Positions 1 through 8,082 of a stretch of 64,000 nucleotides of DNA are shown piece after piece. The translations under genes were made by a program, and so were the position numbers. This stretch comes from JALYXI01 sp963716685. Lineage in GTDB: Bacteria > Acidobacteriota > Terriglobia > Bryobacterales > Bryobacteraceae. The notes under the pieces were generated by a model. The model searched no databases. It was not told the origin of the DNA and saw only the letters and a program-made list of their open reading frames with translations. Where the stretch lies: positions 930,001 through 994,000 of the forward strand of contig CAVQTR010000003.1 of NCBI GenBank assembly GCA_963716685.1, given 5' to 3'. How positions within the stretch are numbered: the first letter of the stretch is position 1; every line of letters begins with the position of its first letter.

Positions 1-268
1 ACACGCGCGCGGTCCCGGAGAACCACCGGAACTTCTCCTTCATCGTGTTCGCCAGTTTGTCGCAGTACACCAGAATGCCCGGGTACTTGCCCTGCAGTGT
101 GCGCTCGGATAACTCAGCCGAAGCGTTCTGGACGGTAATCGTGCGCACTGCCGCCACATGAGTTACACCTTCCGCCGTCCCAATCGCCTGTGCCGTCGCA
201 TTCACGCCTGTCGCCGCATTCAACAGGTTCACGATGTAAGCTGTCGCTGCGCCCGCTATTCCTGTCAT
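1..268 (-). CDS. Phage structural protein, partial (3' end outside window)
   Basis: An open frame of 89 codons runs from an ATG at 266-268 to the left edge with no stop. The visible N-terminus begins MTGIAGAATAYIVNLLNAAT and carries no motif I can name. The ATG lies one base after the TGA of the upstream gene, so the two are translationally coupled members of the head-assembly operon. A head-tail connector or minor tail protein is the natural guess from position after the coat gene, but this is inference from order only. Confidence 0.5.
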   Translation of the reverse strand, partial: MTGIAGAATAYIVNLLNAATGVNATAQAIGTAEGVTHVAAVRTITVQNASAELSERTLQGKYPGILVYCDKLANTMKEKFRWFSGTARV

Positions 269-269
269 G

Positions 270-1040
270 TCAGCCCCTCTGTAACAGCCGTGGTAGTGCT
301 CGGTAGAAGTTAGGTCGCTGTCCGCCTCCCGGAACCGGGCCCGTCGCCACCGCCGCTGAAGGATAGTAGACAAAATCCGTCTCTATATCCAGCGGCGAGC
401 TGTTCTGCAGATACAGCAGCTCAGGGCTCATCCCCGCATAGCAGTTCCACCCAGTCGCATTGGCGGGACCATTGCTCACCTGCAGATCCGCCACATCGCC
501 GTCTGGCGTTGTCGCGGCGATTGCCGAACCTGCCTCGCCTTCTTCTCCCTGCGCGTTCACATAAGAAACGCTGAAGTAGAAAGTGCCGCCGCTTTCCGCC
601 GCCGCCGCAAACGTCACCAGGGGCGCGTAGCCCCGCACCACGGGGTTGGTCACCACGCCCAGGCCTCTCTCCACCACCTTGTTCTTCGCCCACGAAGCCA
701 GCGACGCGTACTCTTTCCACTTCGCCTGATACCGGTCGTTTAGTTGGTTGAAGTAAACGTCTCGGTAAACCATCGTGAGCGTCTGATACACGTGCCACAA
801 ACGCAACGGCTCGTTTACCACCACGTTCCGAACGTCCATTCGCGCGCAAGTCAGTGAGAACGCCGTCTCTGTCCAGGAACGTTTCAGGATCCCGTGCAGT
901 TCCACCCCCACCTCCTCCAGAGCCAACTTCAGCTTCCCGGTCAGGTTTACCGCTTCCGTCAGCGAAACATCCAGCAGGCTGGAGTCGTACTTCACCAGAT
1001 CGCTGATGCCCGCCCCGGTACCATCCGTGAAGAGCGACAT
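270..1040 (-). CDS. Phage virion protein of unknown function
   Basis: 256-residue protein in the minus-strand head module, two genes after the coat gene and 2 nt after the 104-residue gene. The first 120 residues look mostly helical. The remainder is rich in Gly, Ala, Ser and Tyr with short beta-like segments (for example TFYFSVSYVNAQGEEGEAGS), as in tail or neck proteins. No enzymatic motif is seen. Gene order after terminase-portal-scaffold-coat suggests a head-completion or neck/tail component. I do not recognise the family. Confidence 0.6.
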   Translation of the reverse strand: MSLFTDGTGAGISDLVKYDSSLLDVSLTEAVNLTGKLKLALEEVGVELHGILKRSWTETAFSLTCARMDVRNVVVNEPLRLWHVYQTLTMVYRDVYFNQLNDRYQAKWKEYASLASWAKNKVVERGLGVVTNPVVRGYAPLVTFAAAAESGGTFYFSVSYVNAQGEEGEAGSAIAATTPDGDVADLQVSNGPANATGWNCYAGMSPELLYLQNSSPLDIETDFVYYPSAAVATGPVPGGGQRPNFYRALPRLLQRG

Positions 1041-1042
1041 TC

Positions 1043-1357
1043 TTAAGCCTGCTCTTTAACTGCCCTGCCGCTCACCTTTGAAGGCACCACCACCAGCTGC
1101 ATCCGGTTCAGTGACGCATTGTCATCAGCAATCTGTTTCGCTTCCTGATTCGCCGTGTGAAACCTCCGGGCTTCCTGCTCGGTGGCCAGCCGTGCGTGGC
1201 CGCTCGCAATCTGCTGCGCTCCCGCGTGCTTAGCCACTTCGCTCATCACGTCCGGTTTGCCGCCGTCCGGCGTCTCGTGACTCACCACCACCACGTAGGG
1301 CGTCGTCATGCCGCTTTCCACTTCCCGAACCTTCTTGTAATACGCGCGCAAATCCAT
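1043..1357 (-). CDS. Small phage protein of unknown function
   Basis: 104-residue soluble, charged protein between the coat gene and the 256-residue virion protein, same strand. It contains a short beta-like segment (TTPYVVVVSHETPDGG, about residues 18-33) and a polar helical middle. A small gene directly after the coat gene is often a head decoration or head-tail joining protein, but nothing in the sequence identifies it. It is separated from the coat gene by a 59-nt gap that holds a perfect hairpin. Confidence 0.55.
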   Translation of the reverse strand: MDLRAYYKKVREVESGMTTPYVVVVSHETPDGGKPDVMSEVAKHAGAQQIASGHARLATEQEARRFHTANQEAKQIADDNASLNRMQLVVVPSKVSGRAVKEQA

Positions 1358-1378
1358 AAGTTCTCCTCGCTCTCAACC

Positions 1379-1402
1379 GGGAGCGGACCTCAGTCCGCTC
1401 CC
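1379..1402 (-). terminator. Perfect 10-bp hairpin after the coat gene
   Basis: GGGAGCGGAC and GTCCGCTCCC form a perfect 10-bp stem around a 4-nt loop, 15 nt beyond the coat stop codon on the minus strand. No T-run follows, so it is not a textbook intrinsic terminator. It may act as a partial terminator or an mRNA 3'-end stabiliser that sets coat protein above downstream genes. Symmetric strength on either strand is also possible. Confidence 0.4.
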
Positions 1403-1416
1403 GCAATGCTGTGTAC

Positions 1417-2328
1417 CTAGCAGGTCACCTGAACGCCGAAGTTGTTGCGCAGAACGGCGCAGCCATACAGCACGTCCACGGTGAACTGCTGTGCCAGTGT
1501 GTTCGGCTGATAGCTCATCGTTACCCGCATGCCGAAGTTGCCCAGCTCGGCATACTCCGCAATCGCTCCCGTTCCCGGCAGAGGCTGCGGCAACCGGCGT
1601 ACCACCAAACCTAGACCGCTCTTCGCGAACGCCAGATTATGCGTGGCAATCGGAGAGCTGCCCGTTTTCGAAATGAACTGTGACCGGAACACAAAAAAGT
1701 CCTTGATTTTCCCGATCGTTCCGTCCACCAGCGTGCGCAGTCCCGCTTCGCCCGCCGTCTGATACTCGCTGAACCGAGGAATCTGCCGCAGCTGCGAGTA
1801 AGTCGCCGAATCCACAATCAGGTACTTCGGTTCGCTCGCCGGAAGCTTCGCATCGAACAGCGACGATTCCGCCGAATCCAGCAGCGATTCCGTGATCGGC
1901 GTGCCTGGCGCCCCCAGTGGCGCATTCGCCGTGAAAGAGGAATAGAGCCCCAGCAGATCGCTCTCAATCCGCTCGGCAATCGCAACCACGGCTGGTTGCA
2001 TGTACACCCGAAGCAGGTCCGGAACTGCCAGTACCTTCGTGATGTCCGGGATCTGGAAGGTGGCTTCCGCGTGGGTGTTCAGCACAATCTGCGCGTTGCC
2101 CAGGCTCGGGTTCTGCGTCTGTACCGTTCCGCCCTCTGCGATGTTATTCGCCACCAGCGTCGGCGGAATCGGAATGTTGACCGTATCCCCTGCCTGCGCG
2201 AGCGTGGGCTCGTAATCGCGGTTGACCAGGTTCCCCATTACGAGGTTCCCGACAAGCGCCGGCAGCGCGTCCGCTGCCACCAGTTTCACAATTGCGTTTG
2301 CTACGTTTGCTGAAGTAATAGCTGGCAT
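1417..2328 (-). CDS. Major capsid (coat) protein, P22 coat-like
   Basis: 303-residue protein whose N-terminus (MPAITSANVANAIVKLVAAD), early paired beta segments (DTVNIPIPPT, EATFQIPDITKVLAV) and later PKYLIVDSATYSQLRQIPRF stretch are typical of the P22 gene-5 type coat family with the HK97 fold. It is the only gene here of suitable size for a shell subunit. It directly follows the scaffold-like gene and the portal, the standard order in tailed phages. It is shorter than P22 gp5 (about 430 residues), consistent with loss of the extra I-domain. Family call is by pattern and order. Confidence 0.75.
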   Translation of the reverse strand: MPAITSANVANAIVKLVAADALPALVGNLVMGNLVNRDYEPTLAQAGDTVNIPIPPTLVANNIAEGGTVQTQNPSLGNAQIVLNTHAEATFQIPDITKVLAVPDLLRVYMQPAVVAIAERIESDLLGLYSSFTANAPLGAPGTPITESLLDSAESSLFDAKLPASEPKYLIVDSATYSQLRQIPRFSEYQTAGEAGLRTLVDGTIGKIKDFFVFRSQFISKTGSSPIATHNLAFAKSGLGLVVRRLPQPLPGTGAIAEYAELGNFGMRVTMSYQPNTLAQQFTVDVLYGCAVLRNNFGVQVTC

Positions 2329-2376
2329 GTGTCTCCTTGTTGGTTGTGAAAAATCCGCAAGACGGTTCGCGCTTGC

Positions 2377-2946
2377 CTAAACGCTTCTCAAGGTCTGAGA
2401 AGTAACTCGCAAAATCTCCTGGCGCACTCGCTCCAGCTCAGCCTTATCCATTGACGGCCCAATCTTGTCCAGATCCACCGGCAGCGGCGCCGCCACCGGA
2501 CTCTTGTTCCCGGACTTCATTCCCGATCCGCCCGGGATGCGCGCCGGCAGAAACTCCGGATTCTCGCTCACGAAGCTGCTCAGGTATTCCTTCGCCGGCA
2601 CATCCCCGTTGTCCTGACGCGCCATCAGCCGGCCGTCCTCTCCGCGATAGATGCCATCCTGCACAGCCTTATATGCCAGGTCGACCTTCGCCACACCCAG
2701 CTGTTGCAACTCGTTGCGGATCGACGAACTGCGCTCCGCCTCCTGCGCGATCCTGCGATTCGCCTTGTTCTCCTCCACCACTTCGTTCAGGCGCTTTTCC
2801 AGCTGCTCGCGTCGGCGTCGCTCTTCCTGCAGTTCCGCTTTATAAGCCGGCTCCTGCGTGGAGAAGTCCTGCCGTCTGTATTCCTGCACCGCCTGCTGTA
2901 CAATCGCTTCGACATCCACCGTCGAAGGCGTTCTTGCTTCGTCCAT
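2377..2946 (-). CDS. Phage scaffolding-like protein
   Basis: 189-residue, highly charged protein. Residues about 30-80 form a long Glu/Arg/Gln-rich predicted coiled coil (AELQEERRRREQLEKRLNEV), followed by a flexible Gly/Pro/Ser segment and a short charged helix at the C-terminus (KAELERVRQEILRV). This composition and the position between portal and coat genes match phage scaffold or capsid-assembly proteins, whose C-terminal helix contacts coat subunits. No protease motif is visible, so it is not a fused maturation protease. Confidence 0.65.
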   Translation of the reverse strand: MDEARTPSTVDVEAIVQQAVQEYRRQDFSTQEPAYKAELQEERRRREQLEKRLNEVVEENKANRRIAQEAERSSSIRNELQQLGVAKVDLAYKAVQDGIYRGEDGRLMARQDNGDVPAKEYLSSFVSENPEFLPARIPGGSGMKSGNKSPVAAPLPVDLDKIGPSMDKAELERVRQEILRVTSQTLRSV

Positions 2947-2957
2947 TCCTTCCCTCC

Positions 2958-4355
2958 CTAACCTTTTTGGAAACTCGCATCGATCTCGGCAACCATCTGG
3001 TTCTTGATCTCCTGACGCGTGTCGCAGAAGTACTTCAATGCCAGCCGCGTGAACAGCTGCTTCTTCATCGTTTCGGATTCAATCCCCAGCTCCAGCAGTC
3101 GTTTGGCATCGTCCAGTTCCGTGCCGAAGTCGCCTATGTCGAACTCGTCCATCCCCGAGATGTCGATGAACAGTCCGTCCTGCCGCGCCGCGTTCACCGC
3201 TTCCAGTACCTGCCGGATGCCGTCCTTGATCGTGTCTCCGTAAGAACGCAGAATCTCCTGGGTAATGCCGAAGTCACGTTGCTTACTGAGTCCGGACTGC
3301 ACCGGCTTCGCCTGCGCCGCGCCGCCCTGATTCAGCAGATAACAAACCCGGTAGATCTCATCCCGCAGGCGGCCTAAGTTGTCGGTCGCAATCTGGTGAA
3401 CGTGTCCCTCCGGCTCCGTCCATCCAAACCGGTCGTCCTTCCCCAGCTGGATGTAGTAAGCTTCGCCGGCCACCTGATTCCATTCCTTGTCGCTGTACAC
3501 CACCGGCATCGCAAACAACCCCATCGTCAGCGCCCACGAAAGCGCGTTCGACTTATTGAAGTGCTCCAGCTGCAGCATGGCCGCCTTATTCATCAGCCAC
3601 AGACCGTCGCCCACCTGCATCTCGATCACGGGAACGCGTTGTTGCTCGGCCATTCCATGCCGGCCCTCCGCGACTAACTCGATCCCCGCCGCGTTCCCCG
3701 TTTCGCTGGCTTCTTGGCTGTACAGCCGGTAGTCTTCCCGGTCGTAATAGATCCAGCGCGTCTCTCTCCGCCAGTTCGGATCCGTCACGCTCCCCTGCTT
3801 CAGGTCGGATGTCCGGATCACGATCCACTCCAGCCGTCCCGAACAGTCGTAGCTCCAGTTGATGACTTCCTCCGGTGCGTAATCCACCAGATAGGCCCGT
3901 GACCGTCCCAGCGCGTCTTCCTCCGCCCGGCTGCTCACCGTTCCGGCGACGCGCGGAAACTCCACCGCGAAGTAACTCTTCCCGTACACCAGCGTTTGCA
4001 CCAGTCGTTGCCGGAAGAACTCTCCAAGTTGCGTCCCGCGCAGGTCGCAATCCTCCACAAACTCCGTAAAGAATTCCACCCCGCGCTCATTCGCGCCTCC
4101 GAACTGCAGCACCGGTTCCCGTCGCAGCACTGTCGCCGCATACCAGTCGATAATCGAGCCGATATAGTTCTCGTAAAACACCCGGCTCAGTCGCTCCTGA
4201 TACACCGGCGCGTATTCGTTCGTCCGCGGAATCAGGTAAGCCCCCGCGCGATTCCGGAACTCTTCTCCGCCCCGGTACAGATCGCCGTACCGCTGCCACA
4301 CTGTTTTCCGCGCCGCGTATTCCGGATGCTCCCGGTTGATGAAGTTCATATTCAC
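2958..4355 (-). CDS. Phage portal protein (DUF4055-like)
   Basis: 465-residue protein starting MNMNFINREHPEYAARKTVW, with an N-terminal region typical of the DUF4055 portal group (early Trp/Tyr/Arg-rich helices, ENYIGSIIDWYAATVLRREP, a conserved LVDYAPEEVINWSY segment near residue 170). Portals form the dodecameric ring through which DNA enters the head. It lies 10 nt after the large terminase gene and before the scaffold-like gene, as expected. Either of two nearby ATGs (residues 1 and 3) could be the start. Confidence 0.75.
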   Translation of the reverse strand: MNMNFINREHPEYAARKTVWQRYGDLYRGGEEFRNRAGAYLIPRTNEYAPVYQERLSRVFYENYIGSIIDWYAATVLRREPVLQFGGANERGVEFFTEFVEDCDLRGTQLGEFFRQRLVQTLVYGKSYFAVEFPRVAGTVSSRAEEDALGRSRAYLVDYAPEEVINWSYDCSGRLEWIVIRTSDLKQGSVTDPNWRRETRWIYYDREDYRLYSQEASETGNAAGIELVAEGRHGMAEQQRVPVIEMQVGDGLWLMNKAAMLQLEHFNKSNALSWALTMGLFAMPVVYSDKEWNQVAGEAYYIQLGKDDRFGWTEPEGHVHQIATDNLGRLRDEIYRVCYLLNQGGAAQAKPVQSGLSKQRDFGITQEILRSYGDTIKDGIRQVLEAVNAARQDGLFIDISGMDEFDIGDFGTELDDAKRLLELGIESETMKKQLFTRLALKYFCDTRQEIKNQMVAEIDASFQKG

Positions 4356-4365
4356 TGTAAGTGCC

Positions 4366-5673
4366 TCACAAGATGAAACCCCCTGATCGCCCGCCCACCG
4401 ATTGCAGCCCCTTGCTTTCGTGACAAATCAAATACCCCAGCGCGTCCGATAAGTGCGTCCTGTGCCGGTCTTTGGTCTTGTCTACTTCCGTGCTCTCCGC
4501 TTTGTAAGAGACCTGCTCGAAATCCAGAATCAATCCCTGACACCTGGGGTCGATCCACATATCAGTCGTATTCCCCGCATTCAGCAGACGCGCGTTGGTC
4601 ATCGTCACCCGGTCCCGCACCGGCGGATTCCCCGGCGCAATCCGGTACTCCACACGCTCGCCTCTGTTCGCGAAGTGCGCGCGGACAATGTCGTAGTCCG
4701 ACGATCCTTTCGTGCTCATGCTCTTACCCGATGCGTCGCCGTACACCACCACGCCCGCCTTATGCCCCGGATACCGCCGGCTGAACTCATTGCAGGCGTC
4801 CTGTGTGCCCGCCCGGCTCAGTACAATCTCATCCAGCACATACACCTCGGTGCGCCGCATCTGCACCACCACGGAACACATCGGGTCCACATTGAAATCC
4901 AGCGCCCACAGCAGCGGAAGGTTGCCGTCCACTTCCAGCTCGGTCACGTTCCTGCCCCGTTCGAAAGCCGAAAACACGCGGCTACCTCCCACGTTCAGAT
5001 ATTCTCCGAGCACTTCCTGCTTGTAAAAAGATTCGTCGTAACTACTCTTCAGCCGCTCATAGAAGTCCGGAACACGCTCCAGGATGTACCGGTTTTCAAA
5101 TGGCGTCGCCAGCGTCACGTGATACTGCTCGGAGCCCGCGCTCATGAACTTGCGATAGACCCAGTCGTAGCCCTTCGGCGTCCACACCGCGATTCCTGCC
5201 AGCCTGCTCGCCTGCGGATCCCGCAGACGTCCCTCCAGCCGCAGCCACGCCGCTTCCTGCGTATAAGTCAGCTCATCCAGTGCGAACCACGCCAGATTAG
5301 TCCCGCGCAGCCGTTCATACTCGTCCATCGATCGCAGCAGGATCTTCGATCCGCAGTCCTTGAGCTTGACCACGTTCTCTGACTTACAGTGCTCATAGGG
5401 AACTTCGTTCAGCTCCATCACTTCGAAGAGCGCCGCCTGCGTCGCATCCCGTAACATCGGGTAAGTCGGCGCGCCAATCAATCCCGTCCGGCCCGCGTTC
5501 TGATAACCCAGTTTGATCGCTTCATGGCACAGCGCCTGGCTCTTACCCGAACCGATCGGCCCCGAGAACCCCCGAAATCTCGAGGTGCTGTTATGGAACT
5601 TCGCCTGAGAAGGGAGCGCGCTGTATCCAATGTTTAACTGACAAATTCCGTCTGATCCAACGGTTCGACCCAT
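4366..5673 (-). CDS. Terminase large subunit (TerL)
   Basis: 435-residue packaging motor. The ATPase domain has Walker A GPIGSGKS (residues 38-45) and Walker B WFALDELT (129-136, with D133/E134). The C-terminal RNase H-like nuclease shows the acidic positions ALDFNVDP (D259), VYGDASG (D313) and HLSDALGY (D410). All essential motifs are present, so the protein should be functional. The ATG at 5673 overlaps the preceding small gene by 40 nt; no later ATG precedes the Walker A motif. Together with the portal it would cleave and pump DNA into proheads. Confidence 0.88.
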   Translation of the reverse strand: MGRTVGSDGICQLNIGYSALPSQAKFHNSTSRFRGFSGPIGSGKSQALCHEAIKLGYQNAGRTGLIGAPTYPMLRDATQAALFEVMELNEVPYEHCKSENVVKLKDCGSKILLRSMDEYERLRGTNLAWFALDELTYTQEAAWLRLEGRLRDPQASRLAGIAVWTPKGYDWVYRKFMSAGSEQYHVTLATPFENRYILERVPDFYERLKSSYDESFYKQEVLGEYLNVGGSRVFSAFERGRNVTELEVDGNLPLLWALDFNVDPMCSVVVQMRRTEVYVLDEIVLSRAGTQDACNEFSRRYPGHKAGVVVYGDASGKSMSTKGSSDYDIVRAHFANRGERVEYRIAPGNPPVRDRVTMTNARLLNAGNTTDMWIDPRCQGLILDFEQVSYKAESTEVDKTKDRHRTHLSDALGYLICHESKGLQSVGGRSGGFIL

Positions 5674-5867
5674 GTCACCTTCACGTGCCGGATGCTCCCG
5701 GCCGATAGCTCTTTCTGTAACTCCAGCAACCGCGCAAACTCCGCCACGGTCATCTTGAAATCGCCGCTGTTCAGCTTGTCCGTCATACTTTCGATTGCTC
5801 GCGCTACCGCTGATCGAATTGCCTGTTGCCCAATTTCTGCTTCGTCTGTGTCGGCAGCATCTGCCAT
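5634..5867 (-). CDS. Putative terminase small subunit
   Basis: 77-residue acidic, helical protein upstream of and overlapping TerL by 40 nt. No DNA-binding HTH is clear, but the helix-rich layout (QQAIRSAVARAIESMTDKLN, then FARLLELQKELSAG) and position make a TerS or TerS-like DNA-recognition subunit the best guess. A G-rich stretch precedes the ATG. It is the last phage-like gene before a chromosomal PpiC lipoprotein gene, so it marks the visible right edge of the phage module. Confidence 0.5.
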   Translation of the reverse strand: MADAADTDEAEIGQQAIRSAVARAIESMTDKLNSGDFKMTVAEFARLLELQKELSAGSIRHVKVTWVEPLDQTEFVS

Positions 5868-6025
5868 CGGCGCCCCCCGCGGTTTGTTGTAATCAACTCT
5901 TCCCGATCACAAACTTACATCGCGCCTGGACACACTTCGACTTACAAAGTGGGGAACTGCTTGAAAACAGTACGTCTTTAGGGAGCGAAACTCTGTGAAC
6001 GCGCCCGGCGCGTCACCTGTGCAGC

Positions 6026-7051
6026 TTACTTGCCGGTTTTGCCCGCGTTCTCCATGACCGTGCGCGCCAGATAGTTCACAATCTTGGCGTCGTTGCGCGC
6101 AATCTCGTAATAGGCCGAGCGCAGCAGCTGGTCCTTGCGGTTCAGCAGGTTCTCACGAATCGTCTGCTGCACCCGCGGGTCCGCCAGCTCCCGTTGTCCC
6201 GCCGGTTCCCGCGACATCATGCGCAAAATGCGATAGCTGTCCCCGGTGTGGATGATCGGGGAGATCTGCCCCGGCTGCATCGAAAGCACCAGCTTCCTCA
6301 GTTCCGGCCCGTTGCGCTCCAGTGCGGATTCCGGCACGAATCCCAGATCGCCTCCGTTCGGTGCCGTGTTCGGGTCTTCCGAATAACTCTGCGCCAGCAT
6401 CGCGAAGTCCTGCCCCTGCTTCAACTGCGTCTCAATCGCCTGGATCTTCCGCCGCGCTTCGTCGTCATTCCTGGCCTTATCGCCCCGCAGATTCCGCACA
6501 TTTTCGTCCGGCGTGGAGGTCACCACAATCTGCATCAGGTGTAGCTGCGGCTCCGAAAGATTGAAGTTCTTTCGGTTCGCCGCATAGAATTCCGAAATGT
6601 CCGAGTTCGTGATGTTGATGCGCGAAGTAATCTCCTTGTTCAGCAGCTTGGAGACACTGAGTTCCTTCCGCAGCTGCGCCTTCAGATCGTCCAGCGTCAT
6701 GTTGCGCGATTTCAGCTGCTGATCGAACTGCTCCTTCGTATACGGGGCGCGCAGCTCGTTCAGCTTGGTCTCCACATCCGCGTCCGTCGCCATCAGCCCG
6801 CTCTTCTCCGCGCGCTGCAGCATGATCTCGTTATCGATCAAACTCCGCAGCACTTCCAGCTTCTGAAACGACGTCTGATCCGCCCCCACCGGCTCGCCCT
6901 TTGCCGGATACTGCGACCGGTAAGTTTTCTCCAGTTCCGGATAACTGATCGCGCGCCCGTTCACCGACGCCGCCACGTTCGCCGGTGCCGATGTCTTGCA
7001 TCCCGTCAGCGCCATCGCCGCGAAAACCACCAGCCCCAGTCGAATCGTCAT
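6026..7051 (-). CDS. PpiC/SurA-type peptidyl-prolyl isomerase lipoprotein
   Basis: 341-residue secreted chaperone/isomerase. The N-terminus starting at the ATG at 7051 is a lipoprotein signal ending in ALTGC (lipid-anchored Cys18). SurA_N-like helices cover about residues 25-160 (VNGRAISYPELEKTYRSQYP near the start), and a parvulin-type rotamase domain about 175-280 contains EDPNTAPNGGDLGFVP. It would assist folding of secreted or outer-membrane proteins. A longer reading with an upstream start would run through the divergent oxidoreductase gene and is not supported. No ribosome-binding site precedes the ATG; see the 17-bp divergent gap. Confidence 0.85.
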   Translation of the reverse strand: MTIRLGLVVFAAMALTGCKTSAPANVAASVNGRAISYPELEKTYRSQYPAKGEPVGADQTSFQKLEVLRSLIDNEIMLQRAEKSGLMATDADVETKLNELRAPYTKEQFDQQLKSRNMTLDDLKAQLRKELSVSKLLNKEITSRINITNSDISEFYAANRKNFNLSEPQLHLMQIVVTSTPDENVRNLRGDKARNDDEARRKIQAIETQLKQGQDFAMLAQSYSEDPNTAPNGGDLGFVPESALERNGPELRKLVLSMQPGQISPIIHTGDSYRILRMMSREPAGQRELADPRVQQTIRENLLNRKDQLLRSAYYEIARNDAKIVNYLARTVMENAGKTGK

Positions 7052-7068
7052 GTAAGATTTCAATATAA
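7052..7068. promoter_or_regulatory. 17-bp divergent gap with two possible -10 elements
   Basis: The ATGs of the PpiC lipoprotein (-) and oxidoreductase (+) are only 17 bp apart and neither has a Shine-Dalgarno sequence. On the minus strand TATATT (7062-7067) ends 10 nt before its ATG; on the plus strand TAAGAT (7053-7058) ends 10 nt before its ATG. This geometry would give near-leaderless transcripts in both directions. Inference from sequence only. Confidence 0.35.
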
Positions 7069-8079
7069 ATGAAAGTCGGAATCGTCGGCACCGGAGCCAT
7101 TGCCCACAAGCACGCCCAGGCGTATCGCAACATCGGCTATCAGGTCGCCGTCTGCACCAATGCCACGCCTGAGCGCGGCCGGCAGTTCGCCGCCACTTAC
7201 GGCGCGGAGTTCGTCCCCACATACGAAGACGTCTGCCGCCACCCTGGCGTCGATTTCGTTGACGTCTGCACTTTCCCCGATTTCCGCCTTCAAGCTGTCC
7301 GCGCCTGCGCCCATTCCCGGAAACACGTGCAGGTGCAGAAGCCCATGTCCATCAATCTGGCCACCGCGCGCCAGATGATCGATGTCGCCCATAGCGCAGG
7401 CATCCTCCTCAACGTCGTCTCCCAGCACCGCTTTGACGATTCCTCTCTCTTCGTCGCACGTGCCCTTGCCGCCGGCCGCCTGGGCCGCCTCCTCCAGTGC
7501 GATTACTACGTCAAGTGGTATCGCTCCGCCGAATACTATTCCCGTCCCGTCAAAGGCAGCTGGACCACGGAAGGCGGCGGCGCTCTCATCAATCAGGCCA
7601 TTCACGGCATCGATATCCTGCGCTGGATCGCCGGCCCGGTCAGCACGGTCTTTGGCATGTGGCAGCTTGGCGCTCTCCACAAAATCGAATCCGAAGACGT
7701 AGTCAATGCCGTCCTGCGCTATGCCAGCGGCGCCACCGGCGTGATCCAGGCCTCCACCGCGTTCTGGCCCGGTTATACCGAACGGACCGAATTCCACGGC
7801 ACCGAAGGTTCCGCTGTCATCTCCGGCGACAAGCTCACCCACTGGGACGTTCAGGATGACTCCGGTGATCCGCCGCCACTCGCAAAGAATGTCGCCTCCG
7901 GTTCTTCCGATCCCATGGCCATCTCGCTCGAGCCCTTCGAACGCCAGTTTCTCGATTTCGGCGAGGCCATCCGCACCGGCCGTCAACCCCTCGTCTCCGG
8001 TGAACAGGGTTATGCCGCGCTCGAACTCGTCGAAGGCATCTACAATTCCTGCCGCACCGGCAGCATCGTCACGCTCTAA
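7069..8079 (+). CDS. Gfo/Idh/MocA-family NAD(P)-dependent oxidoreductase
   Basis: 336 residues. Residues 1-120 form a Rossmann fold with the dinucleotide motif GIVGTGAIAHKH (4-15). The family's catalytic EKP signature appears as QKP (K91, P92). The C-terminal half is the usual alpha/beta substrate domain, including WTTEGGGALINQAIHGIDIL, where His is a typical catalytic/metal-site residue. Members oxidise or dehydrate sugars and inositols; the substrate is unknown. It is divergent from the PpiC gene and convergent with the ABC transporter (3 nt between stops). Confidence 0.85.
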   Translation: MKVGIVGTGAIAHKHAQAYRNIGYQVAVCTNATPERGRQFAATYGAEFVPTYEDVCRHPGVDFVDVCTFPDFRLQAVRACAHSRKHVQVQKPMSINLATARQMIDVAHSAGILLNVVSQHRFDDSSLFVARALAAGRLGRLLQCDYYVKWYRSAEYYSRPVKGSWTTEGGGALINQAIHGIDILRWIAGPVSTVFGMWQLGALHKIESEDVVNAVLRYASGATGVIQASTAFWPGYTERTEFHGTEGSAVISGDKLTHWDVQDDSGDPPPLAKNVASGSSDPMAISLEPFERQFLDFGEAIRTGRQPLVSGEQGYAALELVEGIYNSCRTGSIVTL

Positions 8080-8082
8080 AGC

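Noticed and set aside
5933..5951. CACTT-N9-AAGTG inverted repeat between the phage module and the PpiC gene
   Set aside because: Five-base half-sites with a long spacer are too weak to call an operator without comparative data.
7060..7986. Minus-strand open frame of about 300 codons opposite the oxidoreductase
   Set aside because: Gly/Asp/Ala-rich shadow of a clear Gfo/Idh/MocA gene; no independent motif.
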